A stretch of DNA of 64,000 nucleotides from Bostrychus sinensis. Taxonomy: Eukaryota > Chordata > Actinopteri > Gobiiformes > Eleotridae. The position numbers and the translations under genes are program-made. Below, piece after piece: positions 12,601-25,400 of this stretch. The notes beneath the pieces were generated by a model, which made no database searches, was not told where the DNA came from, and saw nothing but the letters and a program-made list of their open reading frames with translations. The stretch lies in assembly GCA_020698575.1 (NCBI GenBank), contig CM036240.1:21598711-21662710 (forward strand). The letters run 5' to 3'. Position 1 is the first letter of the stretch. Each line of letters begins with the position of its first letter.

Positions 12601-15600
12601 AAGGAAAAAATGAGGCTCAGCTTGAATTACTTGTGCTTGGTAAGGTATAGTTTGTTTCCTAATAAACATTTTGACATTTTGGTTGTATGCATTATGTTGC
12701 TGGTAGAGTCCTTTTAAAGAAAGCCTTTTCTTTTTATTGTATCCCTAAAGTCAATACAATGGTTCCCATGGAAACAGCATGGTGTTTGCCTCTTTACATG
12801 CTCTTGAGCCATGACTCAGAGACGAGTGTGTGGTCAGCTCTACACTTAAGAGGGCAGACGCTGACTCAGTTGAACTGTTTTTAGATACATTTAGTTAGGT
12901 ACATTTTGTTATAATTATGGCTCACTGTAATATCTTTCTTTCCAAATTTGCTTATTACTAAATGAGTAAAACTTAAAGGTCACCCACACAATATTTGTAA
13001 CTGATTTTTTACTGTTAAAGTGGAGTAATAATACAGATATACTCTCTCACATGGAGCCTTTTTTGTTACGTGACACATAAGGCACAGTTTAAACCTTGAC
13101 AGCTCTGTTTTTTATTTTGTGGACCATATCAAGGGAAGATGAAAAAGAGGAAGAGGCATGTTAAACTTGACCTTCAGGTTTTGCTCTAATGCTGTTTGTC
13201 ACTGAAGTTGAATAAACCTGTACGTGGTTCATTATAGTGCACCAACATGCAGCCATTTTCAGCTCTGCTCTAATCTGATTATGACTGAGTCACAGAGCAG
13301 AAGAGGAAGAAGGGGTTTACACAGAAAAATAAGCTTGTCATTTATTAAATATTCAAGAAGTGTCTCAAATTACTTTAAAAACTAGAATATGTTATAGTTA
13401 CCTCCACTCAAAGTGACCTGGTTTAATTTCTTTCCTTTACTTTGCTTTATGAGCTTTGCTTTTTGTGCAAAATATTTCACCTCCACAGCTTTCTCCACTT
13501 TTTATGCACTCCCTACTTTTTACATGGCCTCCCCCTTTCTCAGTGCTGCATAGCTGCATGGCTCTCTCAGGTTACTCAGTGTTACTAAGCCAATGGTATG
13601 TACTGTAGATGAGTGTGCCAGGTCAGGAAAGAAAGATTACTTTTTTATCAGAGCAGTATGCAATTTTTACATTTATCATTACTGCACACTCAGCACTTTT
13701 GGGCAAGGCACACTGAGTGTTGATCCCTATAGTCAGAGGGATCAGGGTGTGAGTAGTTATTACAATAATCATAGTCTTAGACTCCTCACAGGTGAAAACA
13801 CTAGTCCAATCTCAGTCTGGTATTTTTGAATTAATACTGTTAACCTTTTTGTTTGTTGTACTCTTTGGTGTAGTTGCGTATATTTAGTTTATTTGGTTTA
13901 TTTGGTTTATTTTATGCAGTTTGGTTTGCATATGCTTCACAAAAGAGCCATTGTTTGAAAATTGTATGACTTCCATGGCATACTAGATGAGGCCTTTTTG
14001 TAAATGACTGTCCTGGATTGGCTGTCCTACTTTCCAAAGGTCTCTCATTGTTTTCACATTCATGTCCCTTTATGCACTTTTTGCTTTTCTGCCCATTCCT
14101 ATATGTGCATGGAACAGGTTTAAGGGATGACACATCCTTGAAAAGCCTTACCATTGGCCTTTAGCTGAATAAATCTAGTAAATTTAGTAAATGTATTTAG
14201 GTTTATATTTTTCTACTTTCTGTGAAAGTTGCTAACATGAGAAAATATATCTGAACAAACATTATTTAAAACATATGATAGCAGATGCACATGCAATCAG
14301 AAATTTTCAACCTCAAAATTCATTATAATGATGTGAATGAAAGATAATGAGAATAAATTATTCATTAAACAACAATAACTATTTATTGTTTTAACTTTCA
14401 CCCTTTAGATTATACTTAGCATCCCTTAACTTGATAATTTCTAACAAACATTTTTGGTAATTGCTAAAAAGCTTCTTACACCTCTCGACTGGAATCTTTG
14501 CCCATTCTTCATGTGCAAAAGCCACTTGCACAGTGATGTTTGATGGCCTCAGTGCTGTAACTGCCTCCTTTAAATCCCACCAAAAATTTTCAATTTCATA
14601 TTTTCAGATTTAAATCTGATGACTGTGATGGCCACTCTAGGATGTTTTAGATTCTTTTTGTCTAATTAAAAAATCTAATCCTTAAAGTCTTTGGGGGGGT
14701 TGGATATTTCTGACTGTAACTGTATGTTTTCAGAGAGTTTGGTTTTTGACACAGCATATGCCCTGCATTCTTTTTGTGAGTCAATTATTTTAAGCAATTT
14801 GTATAAATGTATCAGGTATAGCCTACTGATGTTCATGAACACTGAATTTTCCCTCAGCTATCAAATCTTTTTATTTACATTACCTTTTTACTTCCTGCTT
14901 CCTCTGCCAACCTTCACCTGTGCTTTCTCTCCAGGCAGGACAGGTGAGCAGAATGATCTCCTACCTGAGTTTGATCTGGAGATTATGCCAGGTACGCCAT
15001 CTCACCTGCACTGTACTGTTGTCCTGCATGCAGCTTATTAATAATGACAATAATCAGTACTAACACATTCACATGCTCAACTTTGCATATTCAGGGTATT
15101 TCATATGGAGCCATATTTGTCTAAAAAAATAAAATGATGCAACAATAAATATACAGTGGGGCAAAAAAGTATTTAGTCAGCCACCAATTGTGCAGGTTCT
15201 CCCACTTAAAAAAATGAGAGGCCTGTAATTTTCATCATAGGTATACCTCAACTATGAGAGACAAAATGAGAAAAAAATATCCAGAAAATCACATTGTCTG
15301 ATTTTTAAAGAATTTATTTGCAAATTATGGTGGAAAATAAGTATTTGGTCACCTACAAACAAACAAGATTTCTGTCTCTCACAGAGCTGTAACTTCTTCT
15401 GTAAGAGGCTCCTCTGTCCTCCACTCGTTACCTGTATTAATGGCACCTGTTTGAACTGGTTATCTATATAAAAGACACCTGTCCACAACCTCAAACAGTC
15501 CCACTCCAAACTCCACTATGGCCAAGACCAAAGAGCTGTCAAAGGACACCAGAAACAAAATTGTAGACCTGCACCAGGCTGGGAAGACTGAATCTGCAAT

Positions 15601-18600
15601 AGGTAAGCAGCTTGGTGTGAAGAAATCAACTGTGGGAGCAATTATTAGGAAATGGAAGACATACAAGACCACTGATAATCTCCCTCGATCTGGGGCTCCC
15701 CGCAAGATCTCACCCCATGGGGTCAAAATGATCACAAGAACGGTGAGCAAAAATCCCAGAACCACACGGGGGGGACCTAGTGAATGACCTGCAGAGAGCT
15801 GGGACCAAAGTAACAAAGGCTACCATCAGTAACACACTACGCCGCCTGGGACTCAAATCCTGCAGTGCCAGACGTGTCCCCCTGCTAAAGCCAGTACATG
15901 TGCAGGCCCGTCTGAAGTTTGCTAGAGAGCATTTGGATGATCCAGAAGAGGATTGGGAGAATGTCATATGGTCAGATGAAACCAAAATAGAACTTTTTGG
16001 TAAAAACTCTACTCGTCGTGTTTGGAGGAGAAAGAATGCTGAGTTGCATCCAAAGAACACCATACCTACTGTAAAGCATGGGGGTGGGAACATCATGCTT
16101 TGGGGCTGTTTTTCAGCAAAGGGACCAGGACGACTGATCCGTGTAAAGGAAAGAATGAATGGGGCCATGTATTGTCAGGTTTTGAGTGAAAACCTTGTTC
16201 CATCAGCAAGGGCATTGAAGATGAAACGTGGCTGGGTCTTTCAGCATGACAATGATCCCAAACACACTGCCCGGGTAGCGAAGGAGTGGCTTCATAAGAA
16301 GCATTTCAAGGTCCTGGAGTGGCCTAGCCACTCTCCAGATCTCAACCCCATAGAAAATCTTTGGAGGGAGTTGAAAGTCCGTGTTGCCCAGCGACAGCCC
16401 CAAAACATCACTGCTCTAGAGGAGATCTGCATGGAGGAATGGGCCAAAATACCAGCAACAGTTTGTGAAAACCTTGTGAAGACTTACAGAAAACATTTGA
16501 CCTCTGTCATTGCCAACAAAGGGTATATAACAAAGTATTGAGATGAACCAAATACTTATTTTCCACCATAATTTGCAAATAAATTCTTTAAAAATCAGAC
16601 AATGTGATTTTCTGGATTTTTTTTTTTTCTCATTTTGTCTCTCATAGTTGAGATAAACCTATGATGAAAATTACAGGCCTCTCTCATCTTTTTAATTGGG
16701 AGAACTTGCACAATTGGTGGCTGACTGAATACTTTTTTGCCCCACTGTACTAGTGCATGTACATTGATTTATTCAAAATTGCTAACTTGTGACAAAATTT
16801 TAATTTGCAAATATATAATTCGTAATTATTTTTAAAAATGTCATTTATAAATCTGCAATCTTGTGTTGTTGAATCTGGATGCTGCGTCCGTGTGTCCCAC
16901 AGCTCCACTTGTGTATCCACCTGTGGGTAGGTGGCATGGACCTTGTCACCAGCACTGCACTCTACTGTGTCACGCCACATATAATGCACTCAATTGCCGT
17001 TTTTGCACACAGAAGTTTGTTCTATAGGAACATAGCCTACTTTAGGCCTAGTTCTGTGAACTACCCATCCCAGATTTAGTTATGAACTACCCAGCCCCAG
17101 GAGCCTTTGGCTCAGTGTTGCTAACAGCCACATTTAATGTCTCAAAATTTGCCAAATGCGCAGAATTGATAAATACCAGCATTGGGCAATGCACAAATGC
17201 AGATTCAACAATTCGCATGCAAAACTGCAGATTTTTAAATAATAAACATTAAAAAATAATTACTAATTTTATATTTTCAAATTTTGCTTATTTGTAAAAA
17301 ATGCTGCATGCATGTCACAGATTAGGGATTTTGAATACATCACTCTACTTGTATCAGTATATTTTGTTTTTTCATTAATTAATTTTTCTAAGACCAAGCT
17401 GCAATCTCACTTTCCTTTCCACTAGTTGTGATTTTGAGTCCATCTTACGGGAACATCCTGTGGAAATGTCACAGTATTTCAGATACTGTGTGTTGTTATT
17501 TTTAAAAAAGGAAATAATTCAAAATTATCCACAGGGTGTCACACTTTAAGCATTCAAATGGTTGTGTAGTAGGTACATGGTTCTCAATGATGTGACTTTG
17601 ACTTTGTATTTCATGTTTCCATATTTTTATCTTGCAGAGTGGGCGTTTGTGGGATCTGTAGTCCTGGGGAGCATCTTGTTCTTGTTACTCCTGGGCATCT
17701 GCTGGTGCCAATGTTGTCCTCACTCCTGCTGCTGCTACCTCAGCTGCTGCTGCTGCCCCGACACTTGCTGCTGCCCGCGGCACTGTGAGTAGGCCAGACA
17801 AAACCTTCTGTAGAGGTAGTTAGCAAATAGTTAGAATTACTTCTTTCTATTTCGGGAAATCAATTATTTGTTAATTTAGATGCAAATTGTATGATGTAAA
17901 TTTTGATTTTCTAAGCCATCATCTTTTACTTTATCATTTATTTTATAAATATGAATCATTGTATTTTGTGTTTTCCATCAGTGTATGAAGCTGGAAAGAT
18001 GGCAAAAGCTGCAAAATCTACGCAGTTACCGGTGTATCCCTATTACATCCCTGGTGTGCCTTCTGTGGTTCCATCTGTGGTCCCACTTGCCCCATCATCT
18101 CACCTAGAACCTAAAATGGCCTCTCTTCCTTCAGTGGAGAATAATTTGGCTGGAGGTGAGTCCCAAATAAAGTCATGACTGAATAACTTTGAGGGATTTC
18201 TGACTTCACTAACTTACATTTCATCATCTCATGTCTCTAACAGTATTAGTCTTTGTCTGCTTCATTTGTTTTGTCAGCCATGTGTAACTCTGTTCGTCCT
18301 TGCATGGTTATGTGCTTGTGTTTGTGTGTGTACGTGTGCGTGTGTGAGTGTGTTTGCCTGCATCCACAGTGCGCAGTGGTTACCGACTGAAAACCAGTAC
18401 AGACCAGGACTCAATGAAAGTCTTGTACTACATAGAAAAGGAGCTGGCTGAGTTCCCCTCTGCCAAGATGGCTTCACTGCAACGTAAGCCTGCTCAGATT
18501 TGACAGGTTCAGGCAATCTGTGTCTCTGGTTTTGTGCATGTTTTGTGTATGTGCTAGTTTTAATCCTTCTAATGCCATCATTCTACTAACACTAACAAAA

Positions 18601-20731
18601 TAATTACATTATTTGTGTAGTAGTGCAAAAGTAAGCAAACTGTGTAATACTATTTTTCTCTTTTGATTTAATTGTTATTTACTAGTTGTCCAGCCAGTTT
18701 CTGCTCTCTAGTGACCTACAGTATATCTTCCAACAGCCAGCAGCCTCTCAGAATTGAGCTCTCTCCATGACGGAGGAAACAATGATTTCAGAAACACGTA
18801 TCAGAAAGTGCAGATGAAGGCGCTCCCAACCATAGCAGACCTGGATGACCAGTCAGTGTCCAGAGTGGTTCCACCTGCTCACAGTCGCAGACAAAGACAT
18901 GACAGAGCAATCCACTCAGACGATGAATTAGACAGCAGGTATTGTTTTAAACATTGGCAAACTGCCATTTATATCAAGTGTTATGATCATGATATACAGT
19001 AGCACCTTTGCTTACATATTTTTACCAAACTGTGTTTTTTTTAGGTGGAATCCTCGCTTGGAGCATATTAAGAGAAAACCTTTAGGCAGAAGAGGGCGCA
19101 CAGGCTCGTTGGATGAGCTGGAGGAGTTTGCTCAATCATACAGCACTCGCTGTCGTCGAGCTGAGCCCCCAGACCAGACATATGAGCGGGATTATAGCCC
19201 ACGTCGGCATCCCTACAGAGATGAGGAGGAAGGCTGGGGACGCCGCAGCCCCTCACCTTTACCACGGAAGAGATCGGACACATGGGACAGTGATCGCCCC
19301 AGTCGACTATACCATAACAGAGGTTATGATGATGCGTACCTTACCAGTGTGCTGGAGAGCAAGGCACGGGGACGAGAAAGGGACAGGGGTGCTGCGAGGG
19401 TGGACGAGGACAGTGACACTCCCTCCAAAGGGAGCTCCAGAGGGAAAGGCAGTGATAGCTACTATAGTAGGTCACCAAGCAACCGTCCTGAAGAGGATGA
19501 CCCTCTACCTCCATACTCTGAGTGGGAAGCAGAGCGATACCGCAGGGCTGGTCCCACCACAGACCGCTATCGAACTGTAGAACCTCTCGAGAAAGATCGC
19601 TATAAGACCACTGAACTAGCCTCAAGGCCTTTCAGTTATACCCGTCCACATCCAGGGATGTCCCTCACACTACAGGGCAGCAGAGAAGACAGGGACAGAA
19701 ACCGAAACCTGGTGAGTTACTTGTAGCAAAAACAATGTTTAAAACATTAAAACTAAACTAGTTTAAACTTGTTTCAACTAAATGTTGAAACAAGCCTGTT
19801 ATATGCAGCCAAAGACAAAAATTCAAAATTACACTGGGGCGTTCATAGAAACTGTTAACTAATATATGGTAAAAACAATGCTCTCTTCAGCAACTGAAAT
19901 GATTTTTTGTTTTACACACACTCAGTAGTCTTAACACTGCATCGTATGGAGTTCAACAGTGACCACCCACTGCTTGGTCCTGGAAATAAATCACTTCACG
20001 ATCATTTCCCCATTAACTTTTTGAAAAATCTGCATATTAGGAATTTATTTTATTTTATTTATTTTTTGGCCATTTTCAGCTTTATTTGATTGTGCAGTCA
20101 ATAAGTGACAATAAATCATGAGAGAGAGAGAGAGCAGGGAGAGACATCTGACAAGAGAAGTTCAGACTAGAACCTTCAATGCTGAGGCAGGCTGAAGTTG
20201 CCTTGCCTTGCTGTGGTATAGGACTTTGAATAATAATGCCTAATGTCTAATAGGCATTTAAAGGATTAATGGAGGCTAATCAGCTATGGGGTAACTTATG
20301 ACCATAACACATTTCATTTACATCCAAAAAATATCAGAAACTTGAATAAAGGCAGTGTTATAAACATATTTTGCCCATGTTTCATGTTTCAGATCTTTTT
20401 TTTTTAAATAAATGTGTTATGTTGAGGAGTTACCCATAGCTGATTAGCCTCTGTCAAGCCTTTAAACTTTTATTATACCGATTTTTCCAAAAGTCAGTGG
20501 GGAAATTTATTTCCGGAACCAGAGGTGGGCGGTCTCTGTTGTGCTCTGTTATGCGCCTGTACATAATTTGTTCCATTTGTACTAACACAGCCTGCACTGC
20601 ATGATTTTTCTGCACCTCCCCTACTACTCACCTGCATATAAAGAGAATGAACGCACTGTCACTAATATGTGGCTCTCACTGTATGTTCTTAACAGAGCGC
20701 TGCACTGAGCAGGGACACTCTCATAGTGTGA
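9668..20731 (+). CDS. ildr2: ILDR2 (angulin-3), immunoglobulin-like domain containing receptor 2
   Basis: Ten coding exons: 9668-9707, 11838-12167, 12520-12639, 14935-14991, 17638-17784, 17982-18155, 18370-18483, 18737-18938, 19045-19711, 20696-20731. All phases join, giving about 628 residues (human about 639). Order: signal peptide, V-type Ig domain with the angulin motif YKSYCRDR, the family linker DLLPEFDLEIMPEW, a membrane span, a cysteine-rich juxtamembrane stretch (likely palmitoylated), then a long tail with SGYR, VLYYIEKELAEF and SLDELEEFAQSY. These last motifs fit ILDR2 better than LSR. Angulins sit at tricellular contacts and recruit tricellulin; ILDR2 is also linked to lipid handling and immune regulation. 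A separate 36-base last coding exon ends in DTLIV. The 57-base exon 4 is a cassette-like exon by comparison with the family. Confidence 0.88.
9708..11837 (+). other. ILDR2 intron 1
   Basis: Donor CAG|GTTAGT at 9708, acceptor CTGTCAG before 11838. No exon or repeat family recognised; several short open frames on both strands look like chance. Confidence 0.55.
12640..14934 (+). other. ILDR2 intron 3
   Basis: About 2.3 kb, AT-rich. The right part (about 14420-14720) resembles a decayed fish DNA transposon; nothing coding was found in the rest. Confidence 0.5.
14420..14720 (-). mobile_element. Probable decayed Tc1-like transposon remnant
   Basis: The wording (TTTGCCCATTCTTC, CACCAAAAATTTTCAAT, GATTTAAATCTGATGACTGTG, GGCCACTCTAGGA) recalls the antisense of common Tc1/mariner-type repeats in fish, but no open transposase frame or inverted ends are visible. 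Assigned from memory of the family; boundaries approximate. Confidence 0.35.
15154..16747 (+). mobile_element. Full-length Tc1/mariner transposon in ILDR2 intron 4
   Basis: A 1,594-base element flanked by TA on both sides (15152-15153 and 16748-16749). The ends are inverted repeats that begin CAGTGGGGCAAAAAAGTATT and run about 200 bases with a few differences. It sits in the intron between the ILDR2 linker exon (14935-14991) and the membrane-span exon, in the same orientation as the gene. The inside encodes a Tc1-type DD34E transposase broken by one frameshift. The termini are little diverged from one another, so the copy looks fairly young. Confidence 0.95.
15518..16541 (+). pseudogene. Tc1-type transposase, single frameshift
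   Basis: The N-terminal part (15518-15787) carries the helix-turn-helix DNA-binding region (motifs KDTRNKIVDLHQAG and KKSTVGAIIRKW). The rest (from about 15780 to 16541) lies in another frame and carries the catalytic residues: Asp in WSDETK, Asp in QHDNDPKHT, and Glu in NPIENLW, 34 residues after the second Asp (DD34E). The frame changes at a run of seven G at 15768-15774, consistent with one extra base. Apart from that the protein is intact, about 340 residues as usual for the family. The copy is probably inactive unless the run is a sequencing error. Confidence 0.92.
19935..20545. repeat. Fold-back (inverted-repeat) element in the last ILDR2 intron
   Basis: The segment around 20255-20312 (AGGCTAATCAGCTATGGGGTAAC) is the reverse complement of 20412-20466. 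Further out, 19940-20040 matches the reverse complement of about 20463-20540 (for example GGAAATAAAT against ATTTATTTCC). The left arm is split by about 200 extra bases (roughly 20045-20250) that include an (AG)n run, so something inserted into an older fold-back transposon. No terminal coding capacity. Boundaries are approximate. Confidence 0.7.
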
Positions 20732-21114
20732 CAAGGCTCCTTCACAGACAGCGCTGCAGTCCAGTCATTCAAACCGTCCTGTTGCTGTTCAGCCACTGAG
20801 CCACTTCACTGAAATAACATAACAAAAACAGTTCATTTGAACACGCCATGAGCAGCATGTGCTAATGTTTGAGGAGTACTTGTGAATGATATTAATCCAG
20901 CGTTGCCTATGTGTGTGGTGTAGTTGTGTGCTGCAGGCTGAGTGCCAAGATGTTTTGTGCCAATTTCAGACCAGACGTTTTCTGCAGACATTATACTTTT
21001 CATTGAGTATACCATATCTCAGGATTTACTTGTATTATTTTTGTCTGCTTATTGTGTATGTACTGTATTTTTAATGTTTTGCTATTTGTAATTGCACTCT
21101 TTTTTTTAAATAAA
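20732..21114 (+). terminator. ILDR2 3' UTR with poly(A) signal
   Basis: AATAAA at 21109-21114, 378 bases after the ILDR2 stop and preceded by a T-rich run, is the best poly(A) signal. Confidence 0.6.
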
Positions 21115-22490
21115 GAAAACACTGTCAAAGATAAACAATTCAGTTTACTTGAAACAAATTCTAGCAGTGTTCATTTAATATCACAGTAGTGTCAGTTTTC
21201 TGTGGTGATTGTAGTTGTATGAATGTCACAATCACCCCGCTTGGTGCTTGGTGGTCTATCATGTTGATCAAGGGGATATTGTATTTGAAAACTTTTGATT
21301 ACTTAATGTGTGTATTTTGGCTTAAGCCTATTGTTTGGATTTATACCCAATTTACACAGCTATATAAACATTAAGCACTATCAGAATATAGTCATTGTTT
21401 GTACAAGGAGAAAGAGTGTTGATATGGCATTGTGTCTTTTAACTTTAGTCCAAACTTGTGCTGCAAGAATGTAAAAGAGGTATTTCTGAGGAGCTTTAAT
21501 GCTGCAGAACTCATTCAACTGCAATCCTGTGAGCTGTGAGAATCACTTCAGTTCAGCTCTTGTTTTGTGTCAGAAGCCGCTCACTGGCGAGGAGAGATGC
21601 AAATATTAACAATGTAGAAAAGTCACGCACATCCAAAAAATATTACGTTTATGCACCTAAATGATACATCTAAAAAATACAAAAACTGAATTCCCAACAC
21701 ATTGAGCTCCCAAATATTGCCACACAAAGAGCCCAAACATTGTGTCAACATGGCTCCTCTTCATCTGAGAGTGACCTTTAGTTTTAGAGACTGAAAAAAA
21801 AGGGTGGGGGGTCACAACCCAAAAATATACGATTTGGGACTAATTCACCAAATGTGAATTACTACTAAACTAATATTTATTTGAATTATAAGGATCAAAT
21901 TATGTGATTTGCAACACCTTGAAAAAGCCGAGATCAAGCAGCTCCAATATGAAATAGTCTACTTATTAAATACATTTAGTGAGGCAGTAAAAGGAGTTCA
22001 TTTGGCCTGTGTTCACCCTACTTATTTAGGAGTGATACTGATAATTGACACCATATATTAAAACTAGATATATGATCCCTTTACTTGGTTTTTGCTCTGT
22101 ACATTATTAAAAGTGGAGCCTATGCAAAGCAAGTAAGGTGGGTTGACCCTAAAACACACTGCCGCAAACAGGCCAGCGCCAGCACGCTTTTGTCCTCTCC
22201 CTCCATGTTGCACCTGTCTGCCTGGGCGGGGACAATGATGTCACCTGAAGCTGGAGGGGGAAGGGTACGGTATTCGTACACTGAGCTGTGTCCGAGAAAG
22301 TTTTTCTATCTCCATTCTTGTAAATGATGTCAATTTAACGAAAAGAAAGCTTTTCGCGGAGTAGGGGCCACGTGCTTGGATGATGCAGAGCGGAGCTATA
22401 CGGCGATTGTGTAAAGTTCCCAGTTGTTTTGAAGACTGTGTCGCACCCACGGGATAAAAAGTGAAGCGAAAGGATAAGATACGCGACGAG
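21115..22490. other. Spacer between ILDR2 and ILDR1
   Basis: About 1.4 kb without recognised exons. The last 250 bases before the ILDR1 ATG (22240-22490) are GC- and CpG-richer and probably form the ILDR1 promoter and 5' UTR. No TATA box or mobile element was identified. Confidence 0.5.
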
Positions 22491-25400
22491 ATGGGAAATT
22501 TGATGCTGTTGGCCCTGCTGCTGGTTTACTCACCAACAGGTGAGGGTTTGAAGTCTTTTAATGTCGACACTTCGACTCGGTTTTCTTTTTACTTTTTTTT
22601 GCACATTCCTTGTTGTGAATCCAAGTCGAAACCGTCTTTAGTTAATTATCGACAAGTGTAAATAGTACAAGGCCGAACATGTCACGTGATACCCCCATAA
22701 CAGTACGATACACGAGCACATTCTCTCATAATCAAATGCAAGTCAGTCTGTTGATTTTTACATTTACCGGCAAATATATTTAAACTATTTAATACATAGG
22801 CCTATTTCAACACATTTAGTTTATAATTAATGCCAATTTAATCTAGCCTATAGGTTATGTAATTTTACTAGCCTAAATATCTTAAAACATTTTCTAAAAA
22901 GTAAAATGAGAATTATCCCTATGAAATGTTGTTACTTTTTCCTGTTTTAAGGCGTTGTTGTTTTATCCATCAGCTGCATCATATCATTTTTAATAGTGAT
23001 GTTTAACAGTGCCTTAATGTTAAAAACCATTTACAACTTAAATTATATTTTCCCACAGTAGTTGTTGTCAATGTGTTGACAGCTACTATTGTCTCTTCTA
23101 CAATGCAGATAAATACTTTTAACTGAGAACCAGTCTAGTCACATTATAGGACATAGTAAGCTTTCACAAACACATGTGAGACAGTTTTTTTCTTTTTATT
23201 TGACCTATTGATTTGTTTTGATTTGTTTTTCTTTTTGTGTTAGATGTCTTGTCCATTCAGGTAATTGTTCCTGAAACAGTGAGGAGTACAACCCTGTTTG
23301 CATCTGTGATTCTGCGCTGTGACTACAGCACTTCAGCAAACGCTCAGGATGTGCTGGTGTCCTGGAAGTTCAAGTCCTTCTGTAAAGATCCAGTGCTAGA
23401 ATACTACTCAACAGGTTTGTTTTCTCATACAGTACAATAAACATTTATTATTAGTCCATTGCAATCAATTCAATTAATTATCAATTTCACAAACCCCCAA
23501 CCTATTGGTGGGTTATGGAACAGTCTTCTTGAATTCTGCTGACAGTGTTCATATTCTTAAAAGTAAACTTAAAATGTATATTTTTAGTGAAGCTTTTAGT
23601 TAAGTTTTGTCATAGTTTTCAATTATCTTTGTATTATTCTAATGATATGTATTTGCTGTTTTCATTAAATTGTATTAATTGTTGGGGATGATTTTGTTGC
23701 TAATGTGAATTTCATATAAAGCACTTTGTGCTACATTCTGTGAGAATGAAAAGTGCTATACAAATAAAGTTAAATAAAATTGACTGATGGTAGTAAAGGC
23801 CAAATAGTAAGGACAATACATGATCAATTTTGTTTCTGCAGCATATCAGGCAGCTCTGCAGCTTGGTCAGGACCCCTCCAATGACTGCCCAGACCGCCAG
23901 CGCACTGTTCGCACTGTGATCCAGAAAAGGGGCTTAAATGAGCCCATTTTGGGTGCAGACTACAGAGAACGAAAAATTACTATACAAAACAGTGAGTACA
24001 AAATAATGTATAATAATTACTGGGTAACACTTTATTTTAGACTATACTTGATACAGTGTATCTACAATGTAATGGAAATGTAACACATGGTGTAACAAAC
24101 TGTAACATCATGTAACTATGTTGTACTTTCATAAGAACATTTTGTGCACTTAACAGTTTCTAGTTACAAATGTTGTTAAAAGAAAAAAAAAGTAAAGAAA
24201 AAAAACTTGTTACACTACTTTACCAAAGTGCATTTTCCTTATAGCACAATGATTACTTTACTAGATGGTAATATACACTATGGTGGAGTAGTGTAGCAAG
24301 TATTTTCATTACATTTGTACCTAGAAACTGAAAATAACAAAATATCATTATAGTACAACATAAGTACAAGTTATTACAGTTTGTTACACTGTGTTAGGTT
24401 GTTGTTACATTGTAGTTGCACTGTATCAAGTGTAGTGTAAAAAAAAAAAGTGTTAACAATTATAGATCATCCCCATTTTGTTATTGTTTGTTCAGTCTTT
24501 ATTATTGACTTAAAAAACATCATTACAATTCCTGGGTGCGTTAAAGCAGGACTGAAACTCACTAATGTGACCCTGTCTGTAATACAGAGGCTGACCTGGT
24601 CATTACTGAGGTGATGTGGTGGGATAATGGAGTGTATTACTGCACCATTGATGCTGCAGGAGACACTACAGGGGACTCTGATCGTGAAGTCAAACTCATT
24701 GTATATCGTAAGTTATGTCATCTTATTGAGCCTCTTGAGGCCTAAACTCACTAAACTAACTGTGAAAATAATCTTCTCAAGTGTAGAGTATTAACTTAAC
24801 AATGTCTCATTTAACTTTTCAGATTGGCTGACAGTTCTGTTAATCATCATTGGTGCCCTCCTGTTGATTATGCTTTTCTGCATATGCTGCTGCCAGTGCT
24901 GCCCACAGAAGTGCTGCTGCTATGTCCGCTGCCCATGTTGTCCACAGACTTGCTGTTGCCCTGAAAAAGGTATAGCACATAGTATAGTATAGTAGCTGTA
25001 CTGAAAACGTGTGTCTGAACAGAATTCTTACATCAGATAATTAAATGGAAACCACTTTTCTGTCTGTTATCTCATTTCAGCTGTGATGCAGCACAGGATG
25101 ATACGAGAGGCGCAAAAGGCCATGGTTCCCTGGATGCACAGCCAACCCATTTATGCTCCTATTAGCTCCAATGCATCCACTCAAGGGGTTCCAATATTAT
25201 ATTCAGGTATGTCACATTTTAAATGACCTTTACAATATAGTATTCTAGAAGGGACTCTAATAAAAGTGTTAGACCTTTCTCATTAATGAGCACTAAAAGA
25301 CATTGATATAATACTTAGAAGCATGAATCATGTGCACTAGCTTGAATATATATTTTGTTTTAGGTTCCTATTCAGATTACCCCATAAAACAGAATTTAGC

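Noticed and set aside
9668..20731. Calling the first angulin gene LSR instead of ILDR2
   Set aside because: The C terminus (SRDTLIV) recalls LSR, but EIMPEW, VLYYIEKELAEF, SELSSLH and SLDELEEFAQSY fit ILDR2, and POU2F1/GPA33 synteny supports it. A family tree would settle it.
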